Of a stretch of DNA of 30,707 bases, positions 7,923 through 15,386 are shown in pieces (the first letter of the stretch is position 1; every line of letters begins with the position of its first letter). The translations under genes were made by a program, and so were the position numbers. The notes under the pieces were generated by a model, which saw only the letters and a program-made list of their open reading frames with translations, was not told where the DNA came from and searched no databases. Source of the stretch: a virus; IMG/VR virus record IMGVR_UViG_3300042090_001485, positions 1-30,707 of that record. The stretch is one strand, 5' to 3'.

Positions 7923-8825
7923 TCATCCAGGGGACGCCACAACCGAAATGCCGTAGCTTTTCAGCAGGTCGCGCTCCTGATCTGTGGCCTTCAGCTGGTC
8001 GTCGCTCAAATGCGGAATGACCAGGCAATGGCAGTTGATCGTGTTCTCCGCAGACCCCGATGGATCGCGGGGATATTGCAGTTCCTCGCCTTCCACGAGG
8101 AACGGCTCGCTGGGCTTGCGCACCTGGCCATCGGCCAGCAGATGCCCGATGCGCGGCACACGGGCTACGGGGATGTGCTTCCAGAGCTTCTCCAGGCCGG
8201 GATGGTGCGGCGCGAGATCGTTGATGCGCGCGACCGACGCCAGCGACTGCACGCGCATGATTTCATTGGTGGCGATGGTCATGGCGCGCTCGCCCACCTG
8301 GCTGAAGAGCCCGCTGAACTTTCCGCCCTCCAGTGTCGATCCGATCTGCTCCACGAGCTGCTGCAGGTTGCTGCCGCCGAGAAACGCGCGCTGGATGGCC
8401 GCGTTGATCTTGGCGGACATGTCGCGCGTGAGGCCGCCAATGAGATCGGCAGTGTAGCCCTGGACAACCTGCAGCGCCGCCTGGTCCACCACCGGCTGCA
8501 CCAGCAGCGAGCCCGTTCCCGCGGCCACCGTGGCGTCCACGCTCTGCGCGGCTTCAGCGTAACTCCGGCTCTCCAGGTCGCTCACTTCAGAAGCGGCCTG
8601 CTTCGAGAACTCTTCCATCACTCGATCGACCTGGGCCTTGAGTGCCTGGAGGCGCGCCGCGTTATAGCTGCCCGGCTTGCTGCGTGCCAGATCGCCGAGG
8701 ATCTCGCGGTTGGCGTCGTCCAGCAGCTTGAGGATGCGCAGCCGCGCCTCGGGCGTCAAAGCCTCGGCCCGGCGCGTGAGCACGTCGAGCTGCTGGGCGT
8801 AGGCCTGGGCGCGGGAGTCTGCCAT
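7923..8825 (-). CDS. Head morphogenesis protein, Mu gpF / SPP1 gp7-like
   Basis: The product is 300 aa from the ATG at 8825 (AAAGGA upstream); a TTG one codon earlier is less likely. It is mostly helical, and near its end carries the motif ENTINCHCLVIPH (about residues 258-270), the conserved Cys/His signature of the phage head morphogenesis family of Mu gpF and SPP1 gp7. Proteins of this family are minor head components that enter the prohead with the portal. Its position directly after the portal gene matches Mu gp29-gp30 order. A 10-bp hairpin separates it from the portal gene. Confidence 0.8.
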   Translation of the reverse strand: MADSRAQAYAQQLDVLTRRAEALTPEARLRILKLLDDANREILGDLARSKPGSYNAARLQALKAQVDRVMEEFSKQAASEVSDLESRSYAEAAQSVDATVAAGTGSLLVQPVVDQAALQVVQGYTADLIGGLTRDMSAKINAAIQRAFLGGSNLQQLVEQIGSTLEGGKFSGLFSQVGERAMTIATNEIMRVQSLASVARINDLAPHHPGLEKLWKHIPVARVPRIGHLLADGQVRKPSEPFLVEGEELQYPRDPSGSAENTINCHCLVIPHLSDDQLKATDQERDLLKSYGISVVASPG

Positions 8826-8842
8826 CAAATCCTTTCCGGGGT

Positions 8843-8870
8843 CCCCGGCGACGGGTCTTCGTCGCTGGGG
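8843..8870 (-). other. Hairpin between portal and head morphogenesis genes
   Basis: CCCCGGCGAC (8843-8852) pairs with GTCGCTGGGG (8861-8870), giving a 10-bp stem with one G-U type pair and an 8-nt loop. It fills almost all of the 48-bp gap after the portal stop codon. No U-run follows on the minus strand. Confidence 0.5.
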
Positions 8871-8873
8871 CGG

Positions 8874-10505
8874 TTAGTTCACTAGGTTCTTTGCTTCGCC
8901 GGCATCGAGCAGATCATTGTCCGGACCTTTGCCGGCTTCGTCTGCCTTGTTGGGCGGCGGCGTCTTCAGTCCCTTCAGCGCGGCATCGAGCGCCGACTGC
9001 GGCGCGAACAAGTCCTGCTGTTTGGCCGCGCGATCGTCCTTCTCCTGCTGCGCGGCCTCGTACTCTTCCTGCGAATCCTCAATATCCACGCCGATCTCGG
9101 CCAGCACCGTGTGGAAGGCGCGCGCGGCGGTCTGCCCGGTCACCCAGCCCTCCTGCTGCCCGATCTGCATGGAGGTCGAAACTCCCGCCAACGTCTGAGC
9201 GCCTTTGGTAAGGTCCTGCGTCGCGATCTCGGGGAACTCGATCGTGTAAGAAGTGTCGACGTCCTGGGGCAGCGCGCCCGCTTCCTGCGCCGACTCAATC
9301 TGAAAATCGAGCACAGGCTTAAGACAACGCGCCAGGTGATTCTGCCGCGATTGAATCTTCCGGTGCACCGGCGCATTCATCTCCACGGCCGTGGAGCGGT
9401 TGGCGTCCACGCCATCGCCGAAGAACGTGGCCGGCAAGCCCGCGCCGCCCAGGCCGTAGAGCTTCACCATCGACGCGCCCTCGGCCATATCCTGGCCGTG
9501 GAACTCCGGAGTTTGGGCCTCGATCTTCACGCGCTCATTGGTCACCATCACGCCGCCCTGGCGCGGAGGATCCTTGGTGAGCTTGTCCTTGTATTCGTTA
9601 ACCTTCTTTTCGTCGGCGCCCTCCAGGATGTAGTGCCACACGAACGAGTTCAGGAAGCGCACCTTGTCGCCGAAGTCGAAGATCATCTGGTCAAACAGAT
9701 CGATCCAGTCCGCCAGGCTGAAGAGTTCCGAGAATCCGCGGCTGGCGCTCTTGGCCTTGTTGAGCGTGAAGTAGAAGCACTCGCCCGAGAGCCGGCCATA
9801 GTTCTCAGCTTGCGGATCCTCGACGCGTTTGACGAGCAGCATCGGCTTCTGCAGCACTTCACCGACTTCGCGGCGCAGGCGTACCGCAAACGGTACGTTG
9901 ATCGAGGCGGTGCCGTCGGCGGTGGCCATCTCCGCGAACTGGATGGTGTCGATGTTCATGGGATCGATGTAGCCCACGCGCACCTTGCCGGACACGGGGT
10001 TCTTCGCCACCGGAAGGCACATCTCACCGAAGGTGGTTAGCTCGTCGCACCACATGGAAAGGTTCTCGTCCATGTTGTTGACTTCGTCGTTCCAGAAATC
10101 GTCGATCACCTTCTGCACGCGTGGATCTTTGGCTGTCACGCGCACGCCTTTGCCGACGGTGTAATCCGTGATGATCTCGACGATCCGCTTGCCGAAGGGC
10201 GTGGTCACGCGCAGGAAGTAGCACACCTGCAGCATGCGGTCGTGCATCAACGGGTTTAGGTCGCGAAGCGTGGCCAGCGATGTAATACGCCGGAAGCCGG
10301 GATCCTCGCCGTCACCCGTGGTCAATGTGAAGAGTTGCGGCGCCACAGCCTCGGCCGCCAGCTTCTCTTTCGCTGCAGTGTCGGCGTCGGCGCGCGCCTG
10401 CTGCCAGCGCCTGGCTTCGTCCAGGTTGAGCAGCGTGAGCGAATTGCGCTCGGCAATTGAACGCCAGCGCAGCATGTTCTTGATCCGTCCCGGAATCAGG
10501 CCCAT
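8874..10505 (-). CDS. Portal protein (Mu gp29 position)
   Basis: The product is 543 aa, the usual portal size. The N-terminus is followed by a region rich in loop residues, then helices with the segment GKRIVEIITDYTVGKGVRVTA (about residues 105-125) and a long helical C-terminal part ending in an acidic, Gln-rich tail (EEYEAAQQEKDDRAAKQQ). The portal forms the dodecameric ring at the head vertex through which DNA is packaged and which docks the terminase. It overlaps the large terminase stop by 10 bp and precedes the head morphogenesis gene, the order found in Mu-like phages. I see it as a portal by size, composition and synteny. Confidence 0.8.
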   Translation of the reverse strand: MGLIPGRIKNMLRWRSIAERNSLTLLNLDEARRWQQARADADTAAKEKLAAEAVAPQLFTLTTGDGEDPGFRRITSLATLRDLNPLMHDRMLQVCYFLRVTTPFGKRIVEIITDYTVGKGVRVTAKDPRVQKVIDDFWNDEVNNMDENLSMWCDELTTFGEMCLPVAKNPVSGKVRVGYIDPMNIDTIQFAEMATADGTASINVPFAVRLRREVGEVLQKPMLLVKRVEDPQAENYGRLSGECFYFTLNKAKSASRGFSELFSLADWIDLFDQMIFDFGDKVRFLNSFVWHYILEGADEKKVNEYKDKLTKDPPRQGGVMVTNERVKIEAQTPEFHGQDMAEGASMVKLYGLGGAGLPATFFGDGVDANRSTAVEMNAPVHRKIQSRQNHLARCLKPVLDFQIESAQEAGALPQDVDTSYTIEFPEIATQDLTKGAQTLAGVSTSMQIGQQEGWVTGQTAARAFHTVLAEIGVDIEDSQEEYEAAQQEKDDRAAKQQDLFAPQSALDAALKGLKTPPPNKADEAGKGPDNDLLDAGEAKNLVN

Positions 10506-12115
10506 CTCGATCTCCTGTCACGGCGCACAAAGTCCGCGCCTCCCCGGCCTGCGCCGGCTAAAATCTCTTCCCGCCCAAACCCCTGCTCGCGTCCGCCCAC
10601 CTGCACAGGGCTCGATGCGATCGCGGCCTGGAAGTTGTAGTTGCGCGCCAACTGCACAGCGCCTTGCAGCGCGTCGGCCAGGTCATCCTTGATCTTGCCC
10701 AGGAACAGCAACTGTGAAATCAGCGTCTTTTGCGTGCCATCCAGGCAGAAGCGGATGGTTCCGTTCTCAACCAGCGGGCTCATGGTCGAGATGCGCAGAA
10801 ACTTATCTGTCAGGTTGGTGATGCCGACGACATTGAGATAGCGCCCGCTGAGCCGCGAAGCCTCGTCGAGCGCTTGTTTCAGCGCGGCCTGGTATGCCTG
10901 ATCCTCGATGCCGATCACCATCGGCTGCTCTTCGTCGGCGCGCCGCAGCATGAAATCGACCTGCTGCGTGAACGGCATGCGATCCTGCTCGGCGCGCGTC
11001 ACATAGATAAAGCCCTGCGCATCGACGTCGATGGTGACGGACGCGAAGAAGTCCGCGGTCGCCTTCTGCGAGATGGCCGGATCGTTGTAGGTCATCTTCA
11101 CCGTGGGCTTGCCGGCGAGCTCCTCGCGGCGGAAGGCGTGGCGCGTGATCCACTCCTCTTTGAAGACCTGTGTCGATTCCGAGATGGGCAGGTTGCGAAA
11201 CTCCTGATTGAACATCACCGAACCGATCACATCTTCTTTTTCGCGCAGCGACTCGATATCCCACTTCGCCGGCCACAGCACCGACTCGGGCGCCCACTCC
11301 TGATCGACCGCCATATAGCGGTGCTTCACGAACTTCTTGAATTTCTCCGGATCGAGCAGCTTGGCCAGCAGCCCGTCATAGTGGAGGATAGTGCCGATTA
11401 CAAACACCTGGCATTTCTTGCCCAGGTTGAGCACCGTGCCCGTGAACCAGCGTTCCAGCTTGTCGCGGGTTTCGGGATTGTCGACGTCCTCTTCGTTCTC
11501 CATGTCGTCGCAGATGACCAGATCCGGCCGGTAAAGCCGGAAGCGCAGCCCGCGCAGGCTCTGCCCCGCGCCGCGCGCGGCGAGGGTGATGCCCGTCGTC
11601 GTGCGGCAATCGTTGATATCCCACTTCCGGTCACCCTGCAGGCTGCCGAAGTCCGCGATCAGCGCAGAGTTTGACTCGATCTCTTCCTTCACCGCGGCGA
11701 GCTGCAGCGCCGCCTGGGGCTGGGTGTCCGAGATGAGCACGATGAACCGCCGCAGCTTGTAGCACACGCAATAGAGAACAAAGATCACCGATACGCAGGT
11801 CGATTTGGCATGCTCGCGGGGTGCGGCGATCGCGGCGTATTGCTCGGTCAGCAGCGTCTGGTAGAGTTCGCGGTGGAACTCCGCCGGCTCAATGATCGCG
11901 CCCGTCTGCTGATCGACCATGAAGTGGCGCATGTACTTGACCGCGAAGTTGGTGATGTCGGTCGCCAGCGCCCAAGCCTGGTCGAGAACCTGGCCGGCGT
12001 CTTTCTTCTCCGGGCGCAGCTCCCCCGGCACCACGCCGAAGACGGCGCGCAGCCGGGCAGCCGCATCCTCACGCTGCTGACGCTTCGATTTGTTTTGCGA
12101 AACTTTCAGCGCCAT
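10496..12115 (-). CDS. Terminase large subunit (Mu gp28 type)
   Basis: The product is 539 aa. The ATPase half has a variant Walker A, APREHAKS (residues 98-105, K104), and a Walker B strand ending in ICDDMENEED (residues 201-210). The nuclease half shows the spaced acidic residues of the RNase H-like fold: D345 (TYNDPAIS), E404 (IGIEDQAYQ) and D477/D478 (KIKDDLADA). The enzyme pumps DNA into the prohead and cuts it; in Mu-type phages packaging starts inside the phage end and takes in host DNA. The start lies inside the upstream small-terminase gene, overlapping by 47 bp, and the stop overlaps the portal start. Confidence 0.92.
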   Translation of the reverse strand: MALKVSQNKSKRQQREDAAARLRAVFGVVPGELRPEKKDAGQVLDQAWALATDITNFAVKYMRHFMVDQQTGAIIEPAEFHRELYQTLLTEQYAAIAAPREHAKSTCVSVIFVLYCVCYKLRRFIVLISDTQPQAALQLAAVKEEIESNSALIADFGSLQGDRKWDINDCRTTTGITLAARGAGQSLRGLRFRLYRPDLVICDDMENEEDVDNPETRDKLERWFTGTVLNLGKKCQVFVIGTILHYDGLLAKLLDPEKFKKFVKHRYMAVDQEWAPESVLWPAKWDIESLREKEDVIGSVMFNQEFRNLPISESTQVFKEEWITRHAFRREELAGKPTVKMTYNDPAISQKATADFFASVTIDVDAQGFIYVTRAEQDRMPFTQQVDFMLRRADEEQPMVIGIEDQAYQAALKQALDEASRLSGRYLNVVGITNLTDKFLRISTMSPLVENGTIRFCLDGTQKTLISQLLFLGKIKDDLADALQGAVQLARNYNFQAAIASSPVQVGGREQGFGREEILAGAGRGGADFVRRDRRSRWA

Positions 12116-12815
12116 GCGTGAACTCCTGGATCAGTTCTTCCTTGATGGGATCGATGACCGCGCGCACCGGCTCGCGGGTACGCAGCTTTTTCAGTAGGTC
12201 CTGCGAAGCCAGCAGGTAGATCTCGCGCGGATCGCCGGCCTCGGCCGCCAGCTTGGCCCGCTCGGCATCGATCTTTTTCAGATCCGCTTCCACCCGCTTC
12301 GCCTGCAGCTCCACGCGCTGCATGCGGCTCATGGCGAGAGTCAGATCCTTCAGGCCCTTCGCAAAGCGCTCCTTGTCTCCCATGCCGGCGCTCTGGATCA
12401 GGTTGAAGACCTGGTCGCGCAGCGCGTTAATCACGGCCGAATTCGAATTGAAGAGATCGTTGCCGGCGAAGGCTGAGGCGAACTCCCGCGCCTGGGCGCT
12501 CTCGCGCAACACCTCTTTGCGCGCCTGGGCCACGCGCAGATCGAACCAGCGCTGCAGCGTGCTCTTGGGCAGCCGCATCAGCGGGAACTCGTTCAGGATC
12601 CGCAGATCCAGCGATTCCCAGTCGACGAAGCCGCCGCCGTCCGACGCCCACTTGGCGCTGTAGGGCATCGCGGATTGATCCTCGATCTCCTTCCAGGTGC
12701 CCAAGCGGTCATAGAGCTGCTCGATCGCGTCGCGCGCAGACTGCGGCAGCAGATCGATCTTCAGCGGCTGATGCACTTTCCGCGGCTCTCCGGTTTTTGG
12801 CCTGGGCTTGGTCAT
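12069..12815 (-). CDS. Small terminase-like protein, Mu gp27 / DUF3486 type
   Basis: The product is 248 aa. The N-terminal basic part (MTKPRPKTGEPRKVHQPLKI) is followed by a predicted helix-turn-helix with the phrase LLPQSARDAIEQLYDRLGTW (residues 22-41) and LMRLPKSTLQRWFDLRVA, and then a long charged helical region. This matches DUF3486 proteins such as Mu gp27, thought to be the DNA-recognition subunit of the terminase. It lies directly before the large subunit and overlaps it by 47 bp. The ATG at 12815 lies just after the stop of the gp26-like gene (12818). Confidence 0.8.
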   Translation of the reverse strand: MTKPRPKTGEPRKVHQPLKIDLLPQSARDAIEQLYDRLGTWKEIEDQSAMPYSAKWASDGGGFVDWESLDLRILNEFPLMRLPKSTLQRWFDLRVAQARKEVLRESAQAREFASAFAGNDLFNSNSAVINALRDQVFNLIQSAGMGDKERFAKGLKDLTLAMSRMQRVELQAKRVEADLKKIDAERAKLAAEAGDPREIYLLASQDLLKKLRTREPVRAVIDPIKEELIQEFTHGAESFAKQIEASAA

Positions 12816-12817
12816 GG

Positions 12818-13141
12818 CTAGTTGAAAAGCACGTCGTCGTTGCTGCGGCCCTCGGTCATAAAGCGCAGCCCGCGCGCAGTGAGCTGGATCTCGCTTAGCT
12901 CCATCCGGCCCGAGTTTTCGTTCATCTGCGATTTGAAGTCGATGTAATCCAGGATGCGCAGATCCTGCAGCAGCGTGACCGTCTGGTCGCGGCCCACCGT
13001 CTGGCGCATCTTCAGCAGGACGCCCCAGACTTCCAGGTCATCCATCCGTGAAAGTTGATTCTCGTGCCCCTCGCGAATCAGCTTGAGAATGATGCCCCTG
13101 CGCCGCCGGGCCTGGATCAATTTGAGTTCAGCCGCTTCCAT
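12818..13141 (-). CDS. Mu gp26-like winged-helix protein
   Basis: The product is 107 aa, helical at the N-terminus (KLIQARRRRGIILKLIREG) with a winged-helix pattern over residues 30-95, ending RLTARG-like (IQLTARGLRFMTEG). Size, position between the gp25-like and gp27-like genes, and the 'L..LG.Y....' type layout match the Mu gp26-type phage family. Its function is unknown; a DNA-binding or regulatory part in packaging is possible. It is separated from both neighbours by only 2 bp. Confidence 0.7.
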   Translation of the reverse strand: MEAAELKLIQARRRRGIILKLIREGHENQLSRMDDLEVWGVLLKMRQTVGRDQTVTLLQDLRILDYIDFKSQMNENSGRMELSEIQLTARGLRFMTEGRSNDDVLFN

Positions 13142-13143
13142 CT

Positions 13144-13659
13144 CTATCCCCCATTGGTCTGTCCGACGTGGGCGCGAAGATCAACCAGCGCTTCTGTCAG
13201 CTTCTGCAACACTTCGTCCTGCCGATCGAACCGGTCATACACGCCCGGCCATTCCTGCGCCGAGTAGATAACCAGCCGTTCGATCTGTTCCGACTGGCGG
13301 CTCCCCTGATCCGCCAACCTGGTCAACGCTTCCGCCTGTTTACTTGTGGCCTGCGTCTGCTGCTCGAAGTTCGCGACGATCGATCCGAAGGCGGTGCGCA
13401 CCGTGTCGTTCATGGCCGAAAGAAACGGAGCTATGAGAGCCAGGGCAACCAGGGCGATGATCGGCCACGGTCCCCACTCCGCCAGCAACTTGAATCCATC
13501 GGCAGGCTGCTTCTGCAGCAGCTCGAAGAGGGCAAAGATCACCGCCGCCCCTCCAGCCGAGCTGAGAGCTACCCGAACGTGCTTCAGGCCGCCGGTCCTG
13601 AAATGCCCCGTAACTTCCCCAGAGGGAACGCCCGCGCTGCCCAGTCCCAGGGTGGTCAT
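13144..13659 (-). CDS. Mu gp25-like membrane/coiled-coil protein
   Basis: The product is 171 aa from the ATG at 13659, which overlaps the preceding stop (ATGA). Two hydrophobic helices lie at about residues 32-48 (VALSSAGGAAVIFALFELLQ) and 64-84 (WPIIALVALALIAPFLSAM), followed by a long heptad-like helix to the end. Mu gp25-type (DUF2730-like) proteins in this slot have a membrane helix and coiled coil; this one is longer and has two membrane segments. A role in lysis or membrane association has not been settled for the family. Confidence 0.6.
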   Translation of the reverse strand: MTTLGLGSAGVPSGEVTGHFRTGGLKHVRVALSSAGGAAVIFALFELLQKQPADGFKLLAEWGPWPIIALVALALIAPFLSAMNDTVRTAFGSIVANFEQQTQATSKQAEALTRLADQGSRQSEQIERLVIYSAQEWPGVYDRFDRQDEVLQKLTEALVDLRAHVGQTNGG

Positions 13660-14720
13660 CGGGAAGCCCTTTCCGATCCGGTTGCGGAGCCCCGAGAACC
13701 CCCAAAAAGCCCGGACCAACCCCTCCAAACCCCAAAAATCCCGTTCCGAACGGTTAAGACCAGAAAATCTGGCATGGATTCCCGGCGATTCTGGGCGCCA
13801 CGCACGCGTGACGCAAACTCGGGTGGTGGGGTAGTAGCCTCCAGGGGGTCGCGAAGGTCCCAGAATGGCCCTGCCGGAGGCGAAAAAACAGCTGGCGGAG
13901 GGAAATTCCAAGTCATGGCCGTCCCGTCGATCCGCTTGGCGCAGGCAACCCAGTCCGAGGCGATGCACTTCTGTGCCGCCGGGAGGGTCATTTTCCCCGA
14001 GCAGATCAGGCCGGGCAGCACGTCCTCCAACTGGTGATCCTTCTTCCGGGCCTCGTCCATCGGCTGCGGCCAGATATTCGTGAGGCAATCCGGGCAGCCG
14101 CCGATCTCGATCGAGATCAGGTGATCGCCCTCCACGCTGGCGTCACATTTGTCCAGGCCGTACTCGGCGCAGGCCTTCTTCTTCAACCCGGCAAAGTTCG
14201 TGATCGTCTTGCGCACCGCCGTGGCGCGAAAGTCTTTGGCGCAGAGATTCATCTCCAGGCCGTGGACCTTGTGCGGCTTCCCACTGAGATCGGCGATCGC
14301 ATCGGGATTCACCGCGCCGGGCGTGAGATCGGGATCGGGCAGCGCCAGGCCGTCTTCCAGGCGATAGCTCGCCGGCGGCTCTGGCGCTGCGGTAAGGGCC
14401 ATGGTGTTCGCGGCCAGCTCGGTGCGGTCGATCTCAGTCAGCGTCTTCTCAAGAGTCGTCATCCTATCCCGCAGTGCCGCCTTAAGTTGAGGATCGGGAG
14501 CCATCCAGTACGCGGCAGTCAGCTCGTCATAGCGGGCCTGCAGCATGGCGGGATGGACGGGCGCGCCCTGGGCGTAAGCCGCGGGCAGAGTCGCATCGTC
14601 ACAGCCCCGCATCAGGCTGCCCAGCAGCGTCATCGCGCCGAAAATCATCAATCCCCAGCCCACCAAGCGCATTAGGTGGAGCGCCCAGTCCAAAAGCGTA
14701 CTGGATTTCAGGATCTGCAT
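13656..14720 (-). CDS. Membrane-anchored HNH-like nuclease-domain protein
   Basis: The product is 354 aa from the ATG at 14720 (AGGAG upstream). A hydrophobic segment at residues 10-38 is a likely membrane anchor or signal. Residues 155-265 carry a Cys-rich HNH-like domain with the conserved phrase VEGDHLISIEIGG (D199, H200), then NIWPQP (residues 215-220), KDHQLEDVL and CSGKMTLPAAQ. This 'DHL..LE.GG...N.WPQP...K..LE..LC.G..TL..AQ' pattern is widespread in uncharacterised bacterial and phage proteins. Residues beyond 275 are low-complexity and come from a DNA stretch with periodic G-runs. Placed between the endolysin group and the packaging genes, it may act in the periplasm; the substrate is unknown. 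Confidence 0.65.
   Translation of the reverse strand: MQILKSSTLLDWALHLMRLVGWGLMIFGAMTLLGSLMRGCDDATLPAAYAQGAPVHPAMLQARYDELTAAYWMAPDPQLKAALRDRMTTLEKTLTEIDRTELAANTMALTAAPEPPASYRLEDGLALPDPDLTPGAVNPDAIADLSGKPHKVHGLEMNLCAKDFRATAVRKTITNFAGLKKKACAEYGLDKCDASVEGDHLISIEIGGCPDCLTNIWPQPMDEARKKDHQLEDVLPGLICSGKMTLPAAQKCIASDWVACAKRIDGTAMTWNFPPPAVFSPPAGPFWDLRDPLEATTPPPEFASRVRGAQNRRESMPDFLVLTVRNGIFGVWRGWSGLFGGSRGSATGSERASR
13690..13742 (-). repeat. Periodic G-runs (about 10-bp spacing)
   Basis: On the minus strand, six runs of three to five G occur, mapping to C-runs starting at 13690, 13699, 13710, 13720, 13730 and 13740. The loops between them are 5-7 nt. The arrangement fits an intramolecular G-quadruplex in the mRNA-sense strand, inside the low-complexity 3' end of the HNH-like gene. 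Confidence 0.65.
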
Positions 14721-15046
14721 TGCCGCTCCTCCACTTCCAATCCTCGCCGGCCGAAGACGCCCACGATCAGCAGCTCCGTCCGGTTGCGGACCCCAATCCG
14801 ATCGAAGATCCGCGTCATCGTGTTGCGCACCACCTGCGCGTTTGCGTACCCCATCCGCTGCGCGATCTCCGTACTGCGCGCTCCGCGGATGGCTAGGTCC
14901 GCGCAATCGGCTTCCCGCTCCGTCAGGCCAAAGCGGCCCTTGAACGTGATGCCATCCAGACCGTTCATTGCCGGGGCCTCACGACGCCGGGGCGCGCTCA
15001 GAACCAGCGCCTTGCCGCAGCACGGGCAATGGACGGTCGTACTCAT
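14708..15046 (-). CDS. LuxR-type HTH regulator with N-terminal Cys motif
   Basis: The product is 112 aa. Residues 40-98 form a clear LuxR/GerE helix-turn-helix: LTEREADCADLAIRGARSTE is the first half, and the recognition helix lies in the following segment, ending with RIFDRIGVRNRTELL. The N-terminus carries CPCCGKAL (residues 8-15), a possible half zinc site. There is no receiver domain. It sits in the late operon between an unknown small gene and the HNH-like gene, with 2 bp between it and its upstream neighbour. A role as late-gene activator, in the place of Mu Mor/C (which belong to another fold), is an inference. Confidence 0.75.
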   Translation of the reverse strand: MSTTVHCPCCGKALVLSAPRRREAPAMNGLDGITFKGRFGLTEREADCADLAIRGARSTEIAQRMGYANAQVVRNTMTRIFDRIGVRNRTELLIVGVFGRRGLEVEERQCRS

Positions 15047-15047
15047 C

Positions 15048-15311
15048 TCATCCGATGCCCATCAACTGCTTTACATGGCTCTCGATCACGCTTACCGGCG
15101 CGATGAAAGGCTTCTTCTCAACTGTGAAGGTGACCGTAGCGCTCGGCGACGCGCCTAACTGCACATCGGTCACATAACTCAGCACGACGCCCTGCGTCTC
15201 CGGCAGCGTGCCCTTTTCCAACGCATCGGCCCCGAAGCCCATCTCCTTGAGCTTCGAGGCCATGGCGTTGAACTGCTCGGCGTTCAGTGTGATTTGAAAC
15301 GTCGGCTTCAT
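15048..15311 (-). CDS. Small hypothetical protein
   Basis: The product is 87 aa from the ATG at 15311, chosen for the GGAGG six bases upstream; an earlier ATG at 15356 has none. A possible helix (NAEQFNAMASKLKEMGFGAD) is followed by beta strands with 'ATVTFTVEKKPF'. No known family is recognised. It starts the run of late genes beyond the endolysin cluster and is 2 bp from the LuxR-type gene, so the two probably share translation. Confidence 0.6.
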   Translation of the reverse strand: MKPTFQITLNAEQFNAMASKLKEMGFGADALEKGTLPETQGVVLSYVTDVQLGASPSATVTFTVEKKPFIAPVSVIESHVKQLMGIG

Positions 15312-15386
15312 GGTTCCTCCGGAATTCTTGGTGCGCGGCGTTGTAAAATCGCGCACAAATTATTCCAGTTTCTATTTCGCCTTCGG

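Noticed and set aside
9111-11674. Plus-strand frames of about 310 aa opposite portal and terminase
   Set aside because: The opposite strand encodes recognisable portal and terminase with catalytic motifs; the antisense products show none.
13168-14037. Plus-strand 289-aa frame opposite gp25-like and HNH-like genes
   Set aside because: No ribosome binding context or motif, and it crosses two real gene junctions.
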